A stretch of 64,000 bases of DNA, taken from assembly GCA_045580025.1 (NCBI GenBank), contig JAZNNB010000029.1, forward strand, positions 1 to 64,000, in the 5' to 3' direction. A program made the translations under genes and the position numbers. This stretch comes from SIG440 sp045580025. GTDB taxonomy: Bacteria > Bacillota > Clostridia > Monoglobales > Monoglobaceae. Each line of letters starts with the position of its first letter. The first letter of the stretch is position 1. A model generated the notes under the pieces. The model worked only from the letters and a program-made list of their open reading frames with translations. It was not told where the DNA came from and did not search any database. Shown one piece after another: positions 24,008-32,180 of the stretch.

Positions 24008-25182
24008 TATTTTATCACCAGAATTTCTTCCTGCTCAATAGCTTCCAAAAGTGCTACTTCAATATCACCAAGTGCCTTTTCCGCCTCAATTATTTCCGAA
24101 AGCACAGGCTTTGTCTTTGGGTGCTTGGGAACAAAAATGGTACAACAATCCTCATAGGGCAAAATAGATGTCTCATAAGTACCTATTTTCTTTGATATGG
24201 TAACAATTTCCTCCTTGTCCATACCAATAAGTGGTCTGAAAACCGGCTGAGATACAGCATTATCTGTACAAACAAGGCTCTCCATTGTCTGACTTGCAAC
24301 CTGCCCAATGCTTTCGCCAGTGACGAGCGCTGCCGAACCTTCTTTCGCAGAAATTTTTTCTGCAATACGCATCATAAGTCTTCTCATTATAACAGTAAGA
24401 TAATTTTCGGGACACTTTTCAATTATATCAAGCTGAATTTTTGTGAAAGGTACAATATGGAGCTTGATTTTTCCGCAATAAGCCGACATTTGCTTTGCAA
24501 GGTCAATAACCTTTTCTTTTGCACGATCACTGGTATAAGGATGACTGTGAAAATGAACAGCCTCAAGTGCAACACCACGTTTTGAAATCATATACCCTGC
24601 CACAGGACTATCTATACCACCGGATAAAAGAATTGTGGCTTTTCCGTTTGTGCCCACCGGCATACCGCCTGCGCCCTTTATCTTTCTCGTATAAACTAAT
24701 CCATCCTGTCTAACTTCAACATTAACTGTTATGTCAGGATTGTGCACATCAACAGAAATTCCGTCTATTGCTTCAAGGATTTTTCCGCCAATAACCCTGC
24801 ATATCTCAGGGGATTTCATAGGAAAATTTTTATCCTCGCGTTTTGCTTCAACCTTAAAAGTTTTCCCTTTGGAAAACAGCGGTCTTACGCATTCAACAGC
24901 CGCCTTGCCAATGCTGTCAATATCCTTTTCACATTTCATAACGGGGCAAATATTGACAATACCAAAAACCTTACTCAAAGATTTCAGTGCCTCATCCATA
25001 TCGACACCGCTTTCAAGGGGTTCAACATAGATGGTAGATTGAGATTTCCTCACACCGAACTTGCCGATTTTTTCAAGACGGCTTTTGATGTTGTCCACAA
25101 GCTTTGCCTCAAAAAGGGGCTTGTTGAGCCCCTTAAGAGCAATCTCGCCATATTTTAAAAGTATCAAATCTATCTTTTGCAT
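24007..25182 (-). CDS. thiI: tRNA 4-thiouridine synthase ThiI
   Basis: Adenylates uridine 8 of tRNA for sulfur transfer, and may supply sulfur for thiamine. The protein has a ferredoxin-like/THUMP N-terminal half (to about residue 165) and an adenylating PP-loop domain with LLSGGIDSPVAGYM near 180. It ends at 391 residues, without the rhodanese domain of the E. coli enzyme, as is usual in Firmicutes, where a partner cysteine desulfurase donates sulfur. That partner is the gene directly upstream (iscS-type). I start it at MQKIDL (25182), with GGAG upstream. Confidence 0.94.
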   Translation of the reverse strand: MQKIDLILLKYGEIALKGLNKPLFEAKLVDNIKSRLEKIGKFGVRKSQSTIYVEPLESGVDMDEALKSLSKVFGIVNICPVMKCEKDIDSIGKAAVECVRPLFSKGKTFKVEAKREDKNFPMKSPEICRVIGGKILEAIDGISVDVHNPDITVNVEVRQDGLVYTRKIKGAGGMPVGTNGKATILLSGGIDSPVAGYMISKRGVALEAVHFHSHPYTSDRAKEKVIDLAKQMSAYCGKIKLHIVPFTKIQLDIIEKCPENYLTVIMRRLMMRIAEKISAKEGSAALVTGESIGQVASQTMESLVCTDNAVSQPVFRPLIGMDKEEIVTISKKIGTYETSILPYEDCCTIFVPKHPKTKPVLSEIIEAEKALGDIEVALLEAIEQEEILVIK

Positions 25183-25209
25183 AAATTTCTCCAATCCTGA
25201 AAAGATTTT

Positions 25210-26358
25210 CTATCTTTTCAAAAGCTTTCTAATGAGTTTTACGTGTTTTACGGTACATTCTACAGCATAATCAATTTCTTCAGCAGTGGTAAATTCCGAC
25301 AAGCTGAACCTGATGCTTCCGTCAATCATTTTTTTGTCAGTTCCTATGGCAGTAAGAACATAACTCGGACCTTTTTTGTGACTTGAACAAGCAGACCCTG
25401 ACGAAACATAAACACCGTCTGCTTCAAGCGAATGAAGAAGCACTTCTGACTTTACATTTCCAAAAGAAACATTCAGAATATGCGGTGCCGAAATTTCCTC
25501 AGGAGTGTTTATAATAATATCATCCAGATGTGATTTAAGCCCGTCTTTAAGTCTGTTTTTCAGTTTTTCCATTTTCGCCGCTTTTTCCGCAATAGAATCA
25601 AATGACATCTTTGCAGCAAGGCCAAAGCCGGCAATTCCGGGAACGTTTTCAGTGCCCGGTCTTATATTCCCTTGCTGACCTCCCCCATAAATAATAGGGA
25701 CAAGCCTGTTTTTGTTCTTAATATACAAAGCCCCAACACCTTTGGGTCCGTGAATTTTGTGACTGCTGAGAGTTATAAAATCCGCCTCAAGCTGAGCCGC
25801 TGAAAAAGGAAACTTCCCATAAGCCTGAACCGCATCAATGTGAAACAGAGTATTCGGATTTTGCGCCTTTATAATTTTCCCAATTTTTTCTACCGGTTGC
25901 ACGGTCCCGATTTCATTATTAACATACATACACGAAACCAAAACAGTGTCCTTCCTTATCATTTTTGACAGGCGGTCAATATCAACCACGCCTTTTTTCG
26001 AAACTGGAATTAGGTCAACAGTATATCCTCTTTTTTCAAGATATTTGAGGGTATTAAGCACCGCAGGATGCTCGATAGATGTGCTCAGGATGTGCTTTCC
26101 ACGGCCAGCTCTTGCTGCACCTAAGATAGCAAGATTGTCAGCCTCAGTACCACCGGAAGTAAAATATATACTATCCGGCTCAACCTTCAAAGTCTGTGCA
26201 ATCTGAATACGAGCTGTCTTTATAAGTTTTTCCGCTTCGATACCTTTTCTGTGCAATGAAGATGGATTGCCGAAAGAATTATACATAACGTCCGACACAA
26301 GCTCTGCACACTCTTTGAAAGACCGTGTTGTTGAGCTGTTGTCAAGGTATACATTCAC
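25210..26358 (-). CDS. iscS: Cysteine desulfurase (IscS/NifS family)
   Basis: A PLP enzyme that takes sulfur from cysteine as a persulfide. The PLP lysine is in SSHKIHGPKG near residue 202, a TSGGTEADN motif lies near 68, and the active cysteine in SGSACSSHK near 323 sits on a longer loop than in SufS, so it is the NifS/IscS type. The 382-residue length is normal. The start is GTG at 26358. No iscU follows; the next gene is thiI, so the likely acceptor is ThiI for tRNA thiolation, as in the Bacillus NifZ-ThiI pair. Confidence 0.92.
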   Translation of the reverse strand: MNVYLDNSSTTRSFKECAELVSDVMYNSFGNPSSLHRKGIEAEKLIKTARIQIAQTLKVEPDSIYFTSGGTEADNLAILGAARAGRGKHILSTSIEHPAVLNTLKYLEKRGYTVDLIPVSKKGVVDIDRLSKMIRKDTVLVSCMYVNNEIGTVQPVEKIGKIIKAQNPNTLFHIDAVQAYGKFPFSAAQLEADFITLSSHKIHGPKGVGALYIKNKNRLVPIIYGGGQQGNIRPGTENVPGIAGFGLAAKMSFDSIAEKAAKMEKLKNRLKDGLKSHLDDIIINTPEEISAPHILNVSFGNVKSEVLLHSLEADGVYVSSGSACSSHKKGPSYVLTAIGTDKKMIDGSIRFSLSEFTTAEEIDYAVECTVKHVKLIRKLLKR

Positions 26359-26400
26359 TGTATTTCATCGCCTTTCTTTCCGCAACTTTACTGAAAATAA

Positions 26401-26426
26401 CGCTTATCAGCGGAACCGGATAAGCG
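26401..26426 (-). terminator. Hairpin between divIVA-type gene and iscS
   Basis: Arms CGCTTATC and GATAAGCG with a 10-base loop stand in the 161-base gap. On the minus strand TTATTTTC follows, which suits a terminator for the DivIVA gene. A second small hairpin (AGATAC/GTATCT, about 26437-26456) and AT-rich sequence nearby may hold the iscS promoter, but no clear one is seen. Confidence 0.55.
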
Positions 26427-26520
26427 CATTTTAAAGATACTGTAATCTGTATCTATAATTTATATTATGTGCAGGTTTTTATATTTGTGAAACGATATTT
26501 TTTGAAAGTACAGAAATTTG

Positions 26521-27096
26521 TTATTCGCCAAGTGATGTAACAATTCGGACAGGTATTTCTCGGTCTACATCATCAAACGTTTCGAGACTTGCATTGCTCT
26601 GTGCATAGTTCATAGCGGAACTTATGTAATTTCCGCTGTTGTAAGTCATACGTTCAACCTCACGAAGCTGACGTTCGAAATTTTCAATAGCATCAAGAGA
26701 TGCCCGTCTCATACGTTCAACTTCACCTTTTATCTGGTCAATCTTTTTGTTTTCGTTTGCATAATAGGTTTTTATCGCCTTGCGCTTGATTTCTATCTCT
26801 CGGTTGACAATGCCCTTTTTCTCCTGAATTTCCTGTTCTGCCTCTTTGCGCATAATTTCAGCAGTTTTCTTGGCCTCTTCAACAATTTCTTTTGCATGTT
26901 TTTCAGCAAGTTGGAGAACGCTGACAACAGCATCGCGATTTGCCTCAAGTTCAGCAACCTTTGCTTTAAGAGATTCTATCTCCTTGTCCTTTTCACTGAG
27001 TCTTTCCCCAGCTTTTGCGTCCATTTCTTCAATAAACGCGTATACATCTTTCTTTTTGAACCCGAATAAACGACTTCTCAGTTTTCTTGCCAACAT
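26521..27096 (-). CDS. DivIVA-domain protein
   Basis: DivIVA-type proteins are coiled-coil proteins that mark cell poles and septa. Here 191 residues begin MLARKLRSRLFGFKKKDVYAFIEEMD, the N-terminal membrane-binding segment of the family, followed by an almost unbroken Lys/Glu-rich coiled coil from about 25 to 140. It has no membrane helix. I start it at 27096, as GGAGG lies just upstream. A near-consensus promoter is at 27137-27165. It differs from a classical cell-division DivIVA in its gene context (no ftsZ, sepF or ylmH nearby), so its exact role is open. Confidence 0.75.
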   Translation of the reverse strand: MLARKLRSRLFGFKKKDVYAFIEEMDAKAGERLSEKDKEIESLKAKVAELEANRDAVVSVLQLAEKHAKEIVEEAKKTAEIMRKEAEQEIQEKKGIVNREIEIKRKAIKTYYANENKKIDQIKGEVERMRRASLDAIENFERQLREVERMTYNSGNYISSAMNYAQSNASLETFDDVDREIPVRIVTSLGE

Positions 27097-27136
27097 ATCA
27101 AATACCTCCAAAAAACAACATAATATCCTATTTAGT

Positions 27137-27165
27137 ATTATAACTTTTTTTATTCCTCACGTCAA
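27137..27165 (-). promoter_or_regulatory. Sigma-A promoter of the DivIVA-type gene
   Basis: TTGACG (27165..27160), 17 bases, TATAAT (27142..27137) on the minus strand. Confidence 0.75.
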
Positions 27166-27342
27166 CTGTTTTTAAAAAAGATTTTTCGACACCGATAAAC
27201 AAAAAAACACCTCCACAAAAACGACACAAAAACTTTTGCCGTATAGGGAGGCATTTTATCCTCGTTTTCATATTTGTTCTCTCTTCTTCTTGTAACCAAA
27301 CACCCAAAAACGCATATACTCAAAACAAAAGGAGGTCAAATT

Positions 27343-27699
27343 ATGGAGATTGGTTTATTTTTAATTTTCATAACAATATTATCTGTTGTTTTGTGTATAA
27401 TCTTAAAAATCGCTTGTTCAATACAGTGTTCATTTTATTATCAAACACCTGTAAAAATCGTCCTTTCCACCAAGGACAGCGAAAATACCATCGAATATTT
27501 CTTGAGAAACTTCATTCGTCAAATCAATTTCAATCAAAAGATACCCTTTCTACCACCGGAAGAATTATATATCGTAGACCTTGGTTCACAGGACAAAACT
27601 TTTGAAATAGTGCAAAAACTATCCTTGGAATATCCTTGCATACACCCAATGACCAGAGAAGATTACATAAATTTCCTAAACACAATAAACACTATATGA
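27343..27699 (+). CDS. Small membrane protein resembling the N terminus of a family 2 glycosyltransferase
   Basis: A 118-residue protein starting at 27343 behind AAAGGAGG. Residues 2-24 form one membrane helix (EIGLFLIFITILSVVLCIIL). The soluble part resembles the start of GT2 enzymes: VKIVLSTKDSENTIEYFLRN and LYIVDLGSQDKTFEI, which has the D-x-G-S-x-D-x-T pattern of the nucleotide-binding strand. The catalytic second half (DxD acceptor region) is absent, so sugar transfer is unlikely. I cannot tell whether it is a remnant or a specialised small protein. Its 3' end overlaps that of the opposite gene by 8 bases. Confidence 0.6.
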   Translation: MEIGLFLIFITILSVVLCIILKIACSIQCSFYYQTPVKIVLSTKDSENTIEYFLRNFIRQINFNQKIPFLPPEELYIVDLGSQDKTFEIVQKLSLEYPCIHPMTREDYINFLNTINTI

Positions 27700-27820
27700 G
27701 CATCGCAAGAACAAGCGCTCCTGTGATGTTTCCGTTTTCTGCAAAAGCACCAACAAAAAGTATTGAAATAAAAAACATAAATCTGAAAAACTTTTTACCA
27801 TTAAATTTTACTTTTGTCAT
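27692..27820 (-). CDS. 42-residue single-pass membrane protein
   Basis: The peptide starts MTKVKFNGKKFFRF, a basic stretch, then a hydrophobic helix FMFFISILFVGAFA and a second apolar stretch GALVLAMLI. Start at 27820 has GGAGA at good spacing. A promoter (TTGACA, 17 bases, TATTAT at 27902..27874) precedes it, with CGAAAC motifs in the spacer and leader. It is divergent from the XRE-S24 regulator, which probably controls it. The length recalls small holin- or toxin-like peptides, but nothing proves that. Confidence 0.55.
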   Translation of the reverse strand: MTKVKFNGKKFFRFMFFISILFVGAFAENGNITGALVLAMLI

Positions 27821-27837
27821 AAAAGCATCTCCTTTTT

Positions 27838-27981
27838 CGAAACTTTTTGTTTCGTTTTCTGTAACTTTTCTAAATAATAGCACACTTTTGTTTCGTTGTC
27901 AATAACTTTTTTAAATTTTTTTAAACTTTTTTTATAAATTCGAAACTTTTTCTTGCTTTTTAAAAAAATGTATGTTATATT
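27838..27981. promoter_or_regulatory. Divergent promoter region with CGAAAC operator motifs
   Basis: Two promoters face apart. Minus: TTGACA (27902..27897), 17 bases, TATTAT (27879..27874). Plus: TTGCTT (27953-27958), 17 bases, TATATT (27976-27981). A perfect palindrome CGAAAC-N5-GTTTCG stands at 27838-27854, just upstream of the small gene's ribosome binding site; half-site GTTTCG lies in the minus promoter spacer at 27890-27895, and CGAAAC at 27941-27946 just before the plus -35. The motif is a good candidate for the XRE-S24 operator. Confidence 0.65.
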
Positions 27982-28021
27982 ATTAGTGTAAAAAAAATTT
28001 TTTCAGAAAACGGGTGATAAA

Positions 28022-28675
28022 ATGTATAATTTGGGAGATAAGCTTAAAGAATGTAGAAAAGCTAAAGGTCTTACCCTTGAGGAGCTTGCTTTCAAATACA
28101 ACCGGCGTTTTGATGGCGGTTTGAGCAAGGGAACTCTTTCGAAATATGAAAACAATAAGCAAGAACCCCTGGTAAGCGTTATTACAAACCTTACTGAGCT
28201 CTTGGATGTTTCTTCTGATTATTTGCTAGGAAGGACCGATGTTCCCAACGCCGAAATCGACAATTCCACACAACCTCAGGATAATGTATATCAAATTCCC
28301 GTCTACAACAGCGTTTCTGCAGGCTTTGGGCGCTTAGCAGACACAACTCCTGATGATTTTGTTCCCACCTTTCTCCCTTATGGTGCAAACCCCGAAAAAT
28401 ATATTAGGGTGAACGTTTCAGGCGACAGCATGTCACCGCTGATTGACGACGGAAGCCAAATTCTTGTAAGGCTTCAATCTTCGGTAGAAAGCGGAGCAAT
28501 CGCCGTGGTTACTGTTGATGGCGACGAGGCATTTGTTAAAAAGCTTAACATTGGAAGCAACTGGATTGAGCTTGAATCCATAAACCCTTACTACCCTGCC
28601 CGCCGTTTTGAAAATTCAGATACCTCAAGAGTTTCTGTTTTAGGACTTGTAAAAGAGGTCACAAAATACTTATAA
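28022..28675 (+). CDS. LexA/CI-like repressor: XRE helix-turn-helix plus S24 peptidase
   Basis: A 217-residue regulator of the phage-repressor type. Residues 6-70 form an XRE helix-turn-helix (LKECRKAKGLTLEELA, LSKGTLSKYENNKQEP). The C-terminal half is an S24 peptidase: nucleophile S136 in VSGDSMSPLI and general base K173 in EAFVKKL. An Ala-Gly pair at 100-101 in VSAGFG stands 35-36 residues before the serine, the spacing of the LexA self-cleavage site. So it may inactivate itself in response to a RecA-type signal. It is monocistronic with a strong terminator. No phage genes are around. It is not LexA itself, which has a winged helix. Confidence 0.88.
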   Translation: MYNLGDKLKECRKAKGLTLEELAFKYNRRFDGGLSKGTLSKYENNKQEPLVSVITNLTELLDVSSDYLLGRTDVPNAEIDNSTQPQDNVYQIPVYNSVSAGFGRLADTTPDDFVPTFLPYGANPEKYIRVNVSGDSMSPLIDDGSQILVRLQSSVESGAIAVVTVDGDEAFVKKLNIGSNWIELESINPYYPARRFENSDTSRVSVLGLVKEVTKYL

Positions 28676-28689
28676 ATGAATATACAGAG

Positions 28690-28723
28690 AAACCCCTTGA
28701 AACGTGATGTTTCAAGGGGTTTT
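28690..28723 (+). terminator. Intrinsic terminator of the XRE-S24 gene
   Basis: The stem AAACCCCTTGAAA/TTTCAAGGGGTTT with a short loop ends in a run of T on the plus strand, about 15 bases after the stop codon. It may also serve the converging CapA gene. Confidence 0.85.
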
Positions 28724-28737
28724 TATTTAAATCAATT

Positions 28738-29883
28738 TTAATATTTAATTATTGACTTATCGTATCCGTCAAACGTTGTCTCGACAATATCTTTAAAGCG
28801 TTTTACCGTTACTGCGCCATCATGAGGCACAACCCCGTGCATAGCACCCATTCCATCATTGTATTCCGAGAGCCTGTAAACAAAAAAGCGATTATAATCA
28901 GTGTTGTAATGTGTCACGATGGGAACAAAGGAATAATTCCCGATGCTAACTTTCTCTCCATTGTACGTCAATGTTACTTCCGCTATCCCCCCAAGAAGAT
29001 TGCGAACTTCTTTTTGTCTAGAAACAAAATTGCCCAAAGAATAAAAGATCAGCATTTCGTTTCCGTTTTCACTTTTTAGCCACTCCACCGGCTGAATTAC
29101 ATGGGGGTGAGAACCAATTATCAAATCAACGCCCCAATCACACATTTTTTGAGCTAGATTTTTTTGAAATTCATCCGGATAGCTTGCATACTCGGTTCCC
29201 CAATGTATAAACACCACAGTAAAATCTGCATTGTCTTCTGCATAACGACAGTCAGAATTTATCTTTTCTTCATCAATCAAATTCACAAGATATTCCTTGC
29301 CCACAGGGAGCGGTATCCCATTCGTTCCGTATGTATAATTAAGAAGAGCAATTTTTGCACCTTTTTCTTCTATTATATCAATAGTGTTTTGATCCATTTC
29401 GCTTTCATTTATTCCAAGTACAATAATCTCCGGATATTCGTTCCAGAAAGCAAGAGTATTTTCAATGCCTCTGCCCAGCTTGTCCATAACATGATTTGAC
29501 GCATGAAGGACAACATCAAAGCCCTCATTCACCAAAGTTTTCCCCATATCGGAGGGCGAATTAAAAAGAGGATATCCTGAATAACCCAATTCCTTTCCGC
29601 CAAAAACAGTTTCCTGCCCGATAACTGCAATATCAGCCTCACGAATTGCTGGCTGCAACTTTTCAAAAATCGGTGAAAAATCATAGCTTCCGTCATCTTT
29701 TTTTCCGCTGTTAATAACCGGCATATGCAAAAGATTGTCCCCTAAGGCAAATATAGAAATTTCTTCGTTTATCTCTGTAAGGGAATCTGCACCTGTTTCC
29801 TCAGTGGTTTTCTGGCAGCCAGAAAAAAGCACCATCAGTGCCAAAACAGCTGTAAAAAATTTAATTGAATTTCTGTATTTCAC
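28738..29883 (-). CDS. CapA/PgsA-family lipoprotein (metallophosphatase fold)
   Basis: A 381-residue exported protein with a lipobox (LMVLFSGC, cysteine near 23). The mature part has the CapA domain: SIFALGDNLLH near 45, then IGQETVFGG, VLHASNHVMDKLGRGIENT, VFIHWGTEY and IGSHPHVIQPVEW, the conserved acidic and histidine motifs of the poly-gamma-glutamate synthesis protein CapA. No capB or capC is nearby, so poly-glutamate production is unsupported; stand-alone CapA-like lipoproteins are common in Clostridia and their role is unclear. Confidence 0.87.
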   Translation of the reverse strand: MKYRNSIKFFTAVLALMVLFSGCQKTTEETGADSLTEINEEISIFALGDNLLHMPVINSGKKDDGSYDFSPIFEKLQPAIREADIAVIGQETVFGGKELGYSGYPLFNSPSDMGKTLVNEGFDVVLHASNHVMDKLGRGIENTLAFWNEYPEIIVLGINESEMDQNTIDIIEEKGAKIALLNYTYGTNGIPLPVGKEYLVNLIDEEKINSDCRYAEDNADFTVVFIHWGTEYASYPDEFQKNLAQKMCDWGVDLIIGSHPHVIQPVEWLKSENGNEMLIFYSLGNFVSRQKEVRNLLGGIAEVTLTYNGEKVSIGNYSFVPIVTHYNTDYNRFFVYRLSEYNDGMGAMHGVVPHDGAVTVKRFKDIVETTFDGYDKSIIKY

Positions 29884-29949
29884 CTCAAAATCTCCTATTT
29901 AACAACATTTTTTATCATATTATCACACTTTTTCGATTTTGTCCATAAG

Positions 29950-29973
29950 AAAATCCCCTCAAAAACCGAGGGG
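29950..29973 (-). terminator. Terminator of the dpaAB operon
   Basis: CCCCTC/GAGGGG stem with GGTTTTT loop, followed by ATTTTCTT on the minus strand, just after the dpaB stop. Confidence 0.75.
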
Positions 29974-29979
29974 AGTTCC

Positions 29980-30567
29980 TCATTCATAGGTGCAGATTAT
30001 CGGTTGAAGTTGTATTCCGTCAAGTGCAAATTCTATTGTCGGAACAATCTGCTCCATATCAGCAACCAAAGAATTTTCTTTATTTTTAAAATCATCCTGT
30101 CCAAAGGGAACAAGATAAATATTTTTCATATTTGATAAAGTTCCTATATTTTTCGCATTGTTTCCAAGTCCATCATTGGTAGAAACCGCAATCACCACAG
30201 GTCTTTTATTGCGAAGATGGGCTTTTACAGCCAAAGTCACCGATGAATCTGCTATACCTGTGGCAATTTTTGCTAAAGAATTGCCAGTACAAGGCGCTAC
30301 AACAAGTATATCCAGCATTTCTTTTGGACCAATGGGCTCTGCATCCCTAATACTTGCTATCACTTTTTCACCAGTTATTTCTTCAAGTTTTCTTATATGT
30401 TCCTCCGCCTTTCCAAACCTTGTATCTGTGGTATAACTTGTTTCTGACATAATTGGGATAACAGTAGCTCCCAAATCAACAAGCTTTTCAATTTGAGGAA
30501 AGACCTTTTTAAACGTACAAAACGAACCGGTTATAGCAAATCCAACCGTTTTGTTTTCGGGTTTCAT
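29980..30567 (-). CDS. dpaB: Dipicolinate synthase subunit B
   Basis: With DpaA it makes dipicolinic acid, the calcium-chelating spore core compound, from an intermediate of lysine synthesis. The 195-residue protein is a flavoprotein-like fold: GFAITGSFCTFKKVFPQ near 9-25, IMSETSYTTDTRFG, VVAPCTGNSLAKIATGIADSSV and RPVVIAVSTNDGLG. I start it at 30567 (MKPENK), whose ATG overlaps the dpaA stop as ATGA. A terminator follows. Expected to be expressed in the mother cell under sigma-K or late sigma-E. Confidence 0.94.
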   Translation of the reverse strand: MKPENKTVGFAITGSFCTFKKVFPQIEKLVDLGATVIPIMSETSYTTDTRFGKAEEHIRKLEEITGEKVIASIRDAEPIGPKEMLDILVVAPCTGNSLAKIATGIADSSVTLAVKAHLRNKRPVVIAVSTNDGLGNNAKNIGTLSNMKNIYLVPFGQDDFKNKENSLVADMEQIVPTIEFALDGIQLQPIICTYE

Positions 30568-31463
30568 CCATTCATCTCCATTTCCTCCAGTATATTGAAT
30601 ATTGTACTGCATATAATATCACCTGCTGTATTGGGTGCCACCTTCCCAGGGAGAGACAATGCCCATATTACCTTTATTCCCCGACGTCTTGCTTCGTCAA
30701 AATCTACGCCTCCGGGTTTTGATGCCAAATCAATTATCAAAGTTTTTTTGCTAATTTTTGAAAGCAGGTCAAAGTCCAGAATAAGACTTGGTACTGTGTT
30801 GAAAATAACATCAACATCATTCATTATTTCAGAGAGCTTTGAGTTTGCGATTGTTTCAAACCCCATAGCGTGCCCATAAGCCAAATCTCTGTTTTTTCTC
30901 GCTGAAACGATAACCTTTGCACCTATCCCAGAAAGCATTTTTGCAAGAACTTTTCCTATTCTGCCCGAGCCGACAACAAGGCATTTTGAACCATGTAAAG
31001 TGAAAGGCGTCTCCTCCATAGCAATCTGTATTGCGCCCTCTGCTGTCGGAACCGCATTGAGCATAGCAAGCTCTTCACGGCAGGAATAATCAACAAGGCT
31101 CATTTCATAAGTTTCAGCCATTGTTTTTATTTTTGCATCGCATTTTCCTGCAAGAATTTTGCTTTGCGGTGAAATATTGTCAAACACATCAGTAAGCGTA
31201 ATTTTTTCATCATACAAAGGCGTATTCAGGAACTTTCCATCAGTGGTATATGGAAGCGGCAATACAACAGCATGATATGTATCATCACTTTCAGAAAAAT
31301 CGTCTATTATTCTGATATCTTCACAAAGCCTTTGTTTGAAAGCTCCGCTAAGTCCCAGAGCATACACCTGATTTCCAAGTCTTGATGCTTCATTTATTGC
31401 TCTTATTTGACGGAGGTCTCCCCCGATAAATAGTATTTTCTTTGTTTTCGTGGAATTTTTCAT
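30564..31463 (-). CDS. dpaA: Dipicolinate synthase subunit A
   Basis: The NAD(P)-binding partner of DpaB. The 299 residues show an N-terminal domain (KILFIGGDLRQIRAINEASRLG) and a Rossmann fold with CLVVGSGRIGKVLAKMLS near 155; KPGGVDFDEARRRGIKVIWALSLPGKVAP near the end is typical of SpoVFA. I start it at 31463 (MKNSTK), where GGAGG precedes; the longer frame upstream lacks a site. A sigma-K-like -10 (CATAGTATA) lies 35-43 bases upstream. It is coupled to dpaB by ATGA. Confidence 0.94.
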   Translation of the reverse strand: MKNSTKTKKILFIGGDLRQIRAINEASRLGNQVYALGLSGAFKQRLCEDIRIIDDFSESDDTYHAVVLPLPYTTDGKFLNTPLYDEKITLTDVFDNISPQSKILAGKCDAKIKTMAETYEMSLVDYSCREELAMLNAVPTAEGAIQIAMEETPFTLHGSKCLVVGSGRIGKVLAKMLSGIGAKVIVSARKNRDLAYGHAMGFETIANSKLSEIMNDVDVIFNTVPSLILDFDLLSKISKKTLIIDLASKPGGVDFDEARRRGIKVIWALSLPGKVAPNTAGDIICSTIFNILEEMEMNG

Positions 31464-31497
31464 TATTACTTCCTCCACATATATGAATTTTATATTA

Positions 31498-31530
31498 TAT
31501 ACTATGTGAAGCCAGCACTTTTGTGTGTAA
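31498..31530 (-). promoter_or_regulatory. Sigma-K-type promoter candidate of dpaAB
   Basis: On the minus strand CATAGTATA (31506..31498) fits the sigma-K -10 consensus CATAnnnTA, with an ACAC element about 16 bases upstream. The -35 of sigma-K is short, so the match is suggestive only. Confidence 0.4.
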
Positions 31531-31541
31531 TCTAAATACAA

Positions 31542-31579
31542 AAAAACCGCCATAGGCATTCATCACCTTGGCGGTTTTT
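31542..31579 (-). terminator. Terminator after the lipoprotein gene
   Basis: AAAAACCGCCA and TGGCGGTTTTT arms around a 16-base loop are followed by T on the minus strand. The stem is symmetric and could act both ways. Confidence 0.8.
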
Positions 31580-31590
31580 AAATCGTAAGT

Positions 31591-32157
31591 TTAATATTCA
31601 GGAATTGATGAAAAACGTCTGTTTGTTCCTGCAACAGTTGTGGTCCCCGAGTCATACTGAGGAATAACAACATAGCCATTTTTCTCCTTTAAAAAGGCAT
31701 AACTTGTAAGAGAGAAGCCTGATGTTGTAGACACAATAACGTTTATCTGTGGTTGTGCACCTTTTTCCATATAAAAATCGAGCACTTCAAAATATACACT
31801 GCCGGCATTTAGATATTCATTGAGCAGAAGATAATTCTCACCACGGTCTTCAACAAACAAAGCCCAGTTCTGACCATCATTCCAGAAAAATTCACCGTCC
31901 TCGTCATACTCTGCTGAGGTAAGCAGAACAACATTTTCATCACTTCCGTCACCGTCTGTGTCTCCTGTGTATCTGGTAACCTCATGCCAGTTTGAAATCT
32001 CCTGTGGAAGCTTTTGTGTCAAAACAACCTTTTGCTCGAGAACATTGTTTTCAACATTTGAATTCTCATTGTTTTGTACTGGTTTGTTTTTTGTTCCGCA
32101 AGCCGAAAGCAAAGAAACACAAACAAATGCAATTATCAAAGTTCTAACTTTTTTCAT
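31591..32157 (-). CDS. Putative lipoprotein, function unknown
   Basis: A 188-residue exported protein with signal peptide and lipobox (SLLSAC, cysteine near 20). After a low-complexity Asn-rich linker, the domain includes TGDTDGDGSDENVVLL, which looks like an Asp-rich EF-hand-type calcium loop as seen in FG-GAP/VCBS-like proteins. I start it at MKKVRT (32157), where AAAGGA is 9 bases upstream. It lies after clpX by 23 bases and before a terminator, so it may be read with clpX. No precise role is proposed. Confidence 0.72.
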   Translation of the reverse strand: MKKVRTLIIAFVCVSLLSACGTKNKPVQNNENSNVENNVLEQKVVLTQKLPQEISNWHEVTRYTGDTDGDGSDENVVLLTSAEYDEDGEFFWNDGQNWALFVEDRGENYLLLNEYLNAGSVYFEVLDFYMEKGAQPQINVIVSTTSGFSLTSYAFLKEKNGYVVIPQYDSGTTTVAGTNRRFSSIPEY

Positions 32158-32180
32158 ACATTTCATCCTTTCCGCGAAAA

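Noticed and set aside
26437..26456. Second terminator upstream of iscS
   Set aside because: The small AGATAC/GTATCT hairpin lacks a T run and is AT-rich; it may be chance.
27166..27342. A further small gene between the DivIVA promoter and the GT2-like gene
   Set aside because: No ORF with a start and ribosome binding site was found; only AT-rich sequence and the upstream region of the GT2-like gene.
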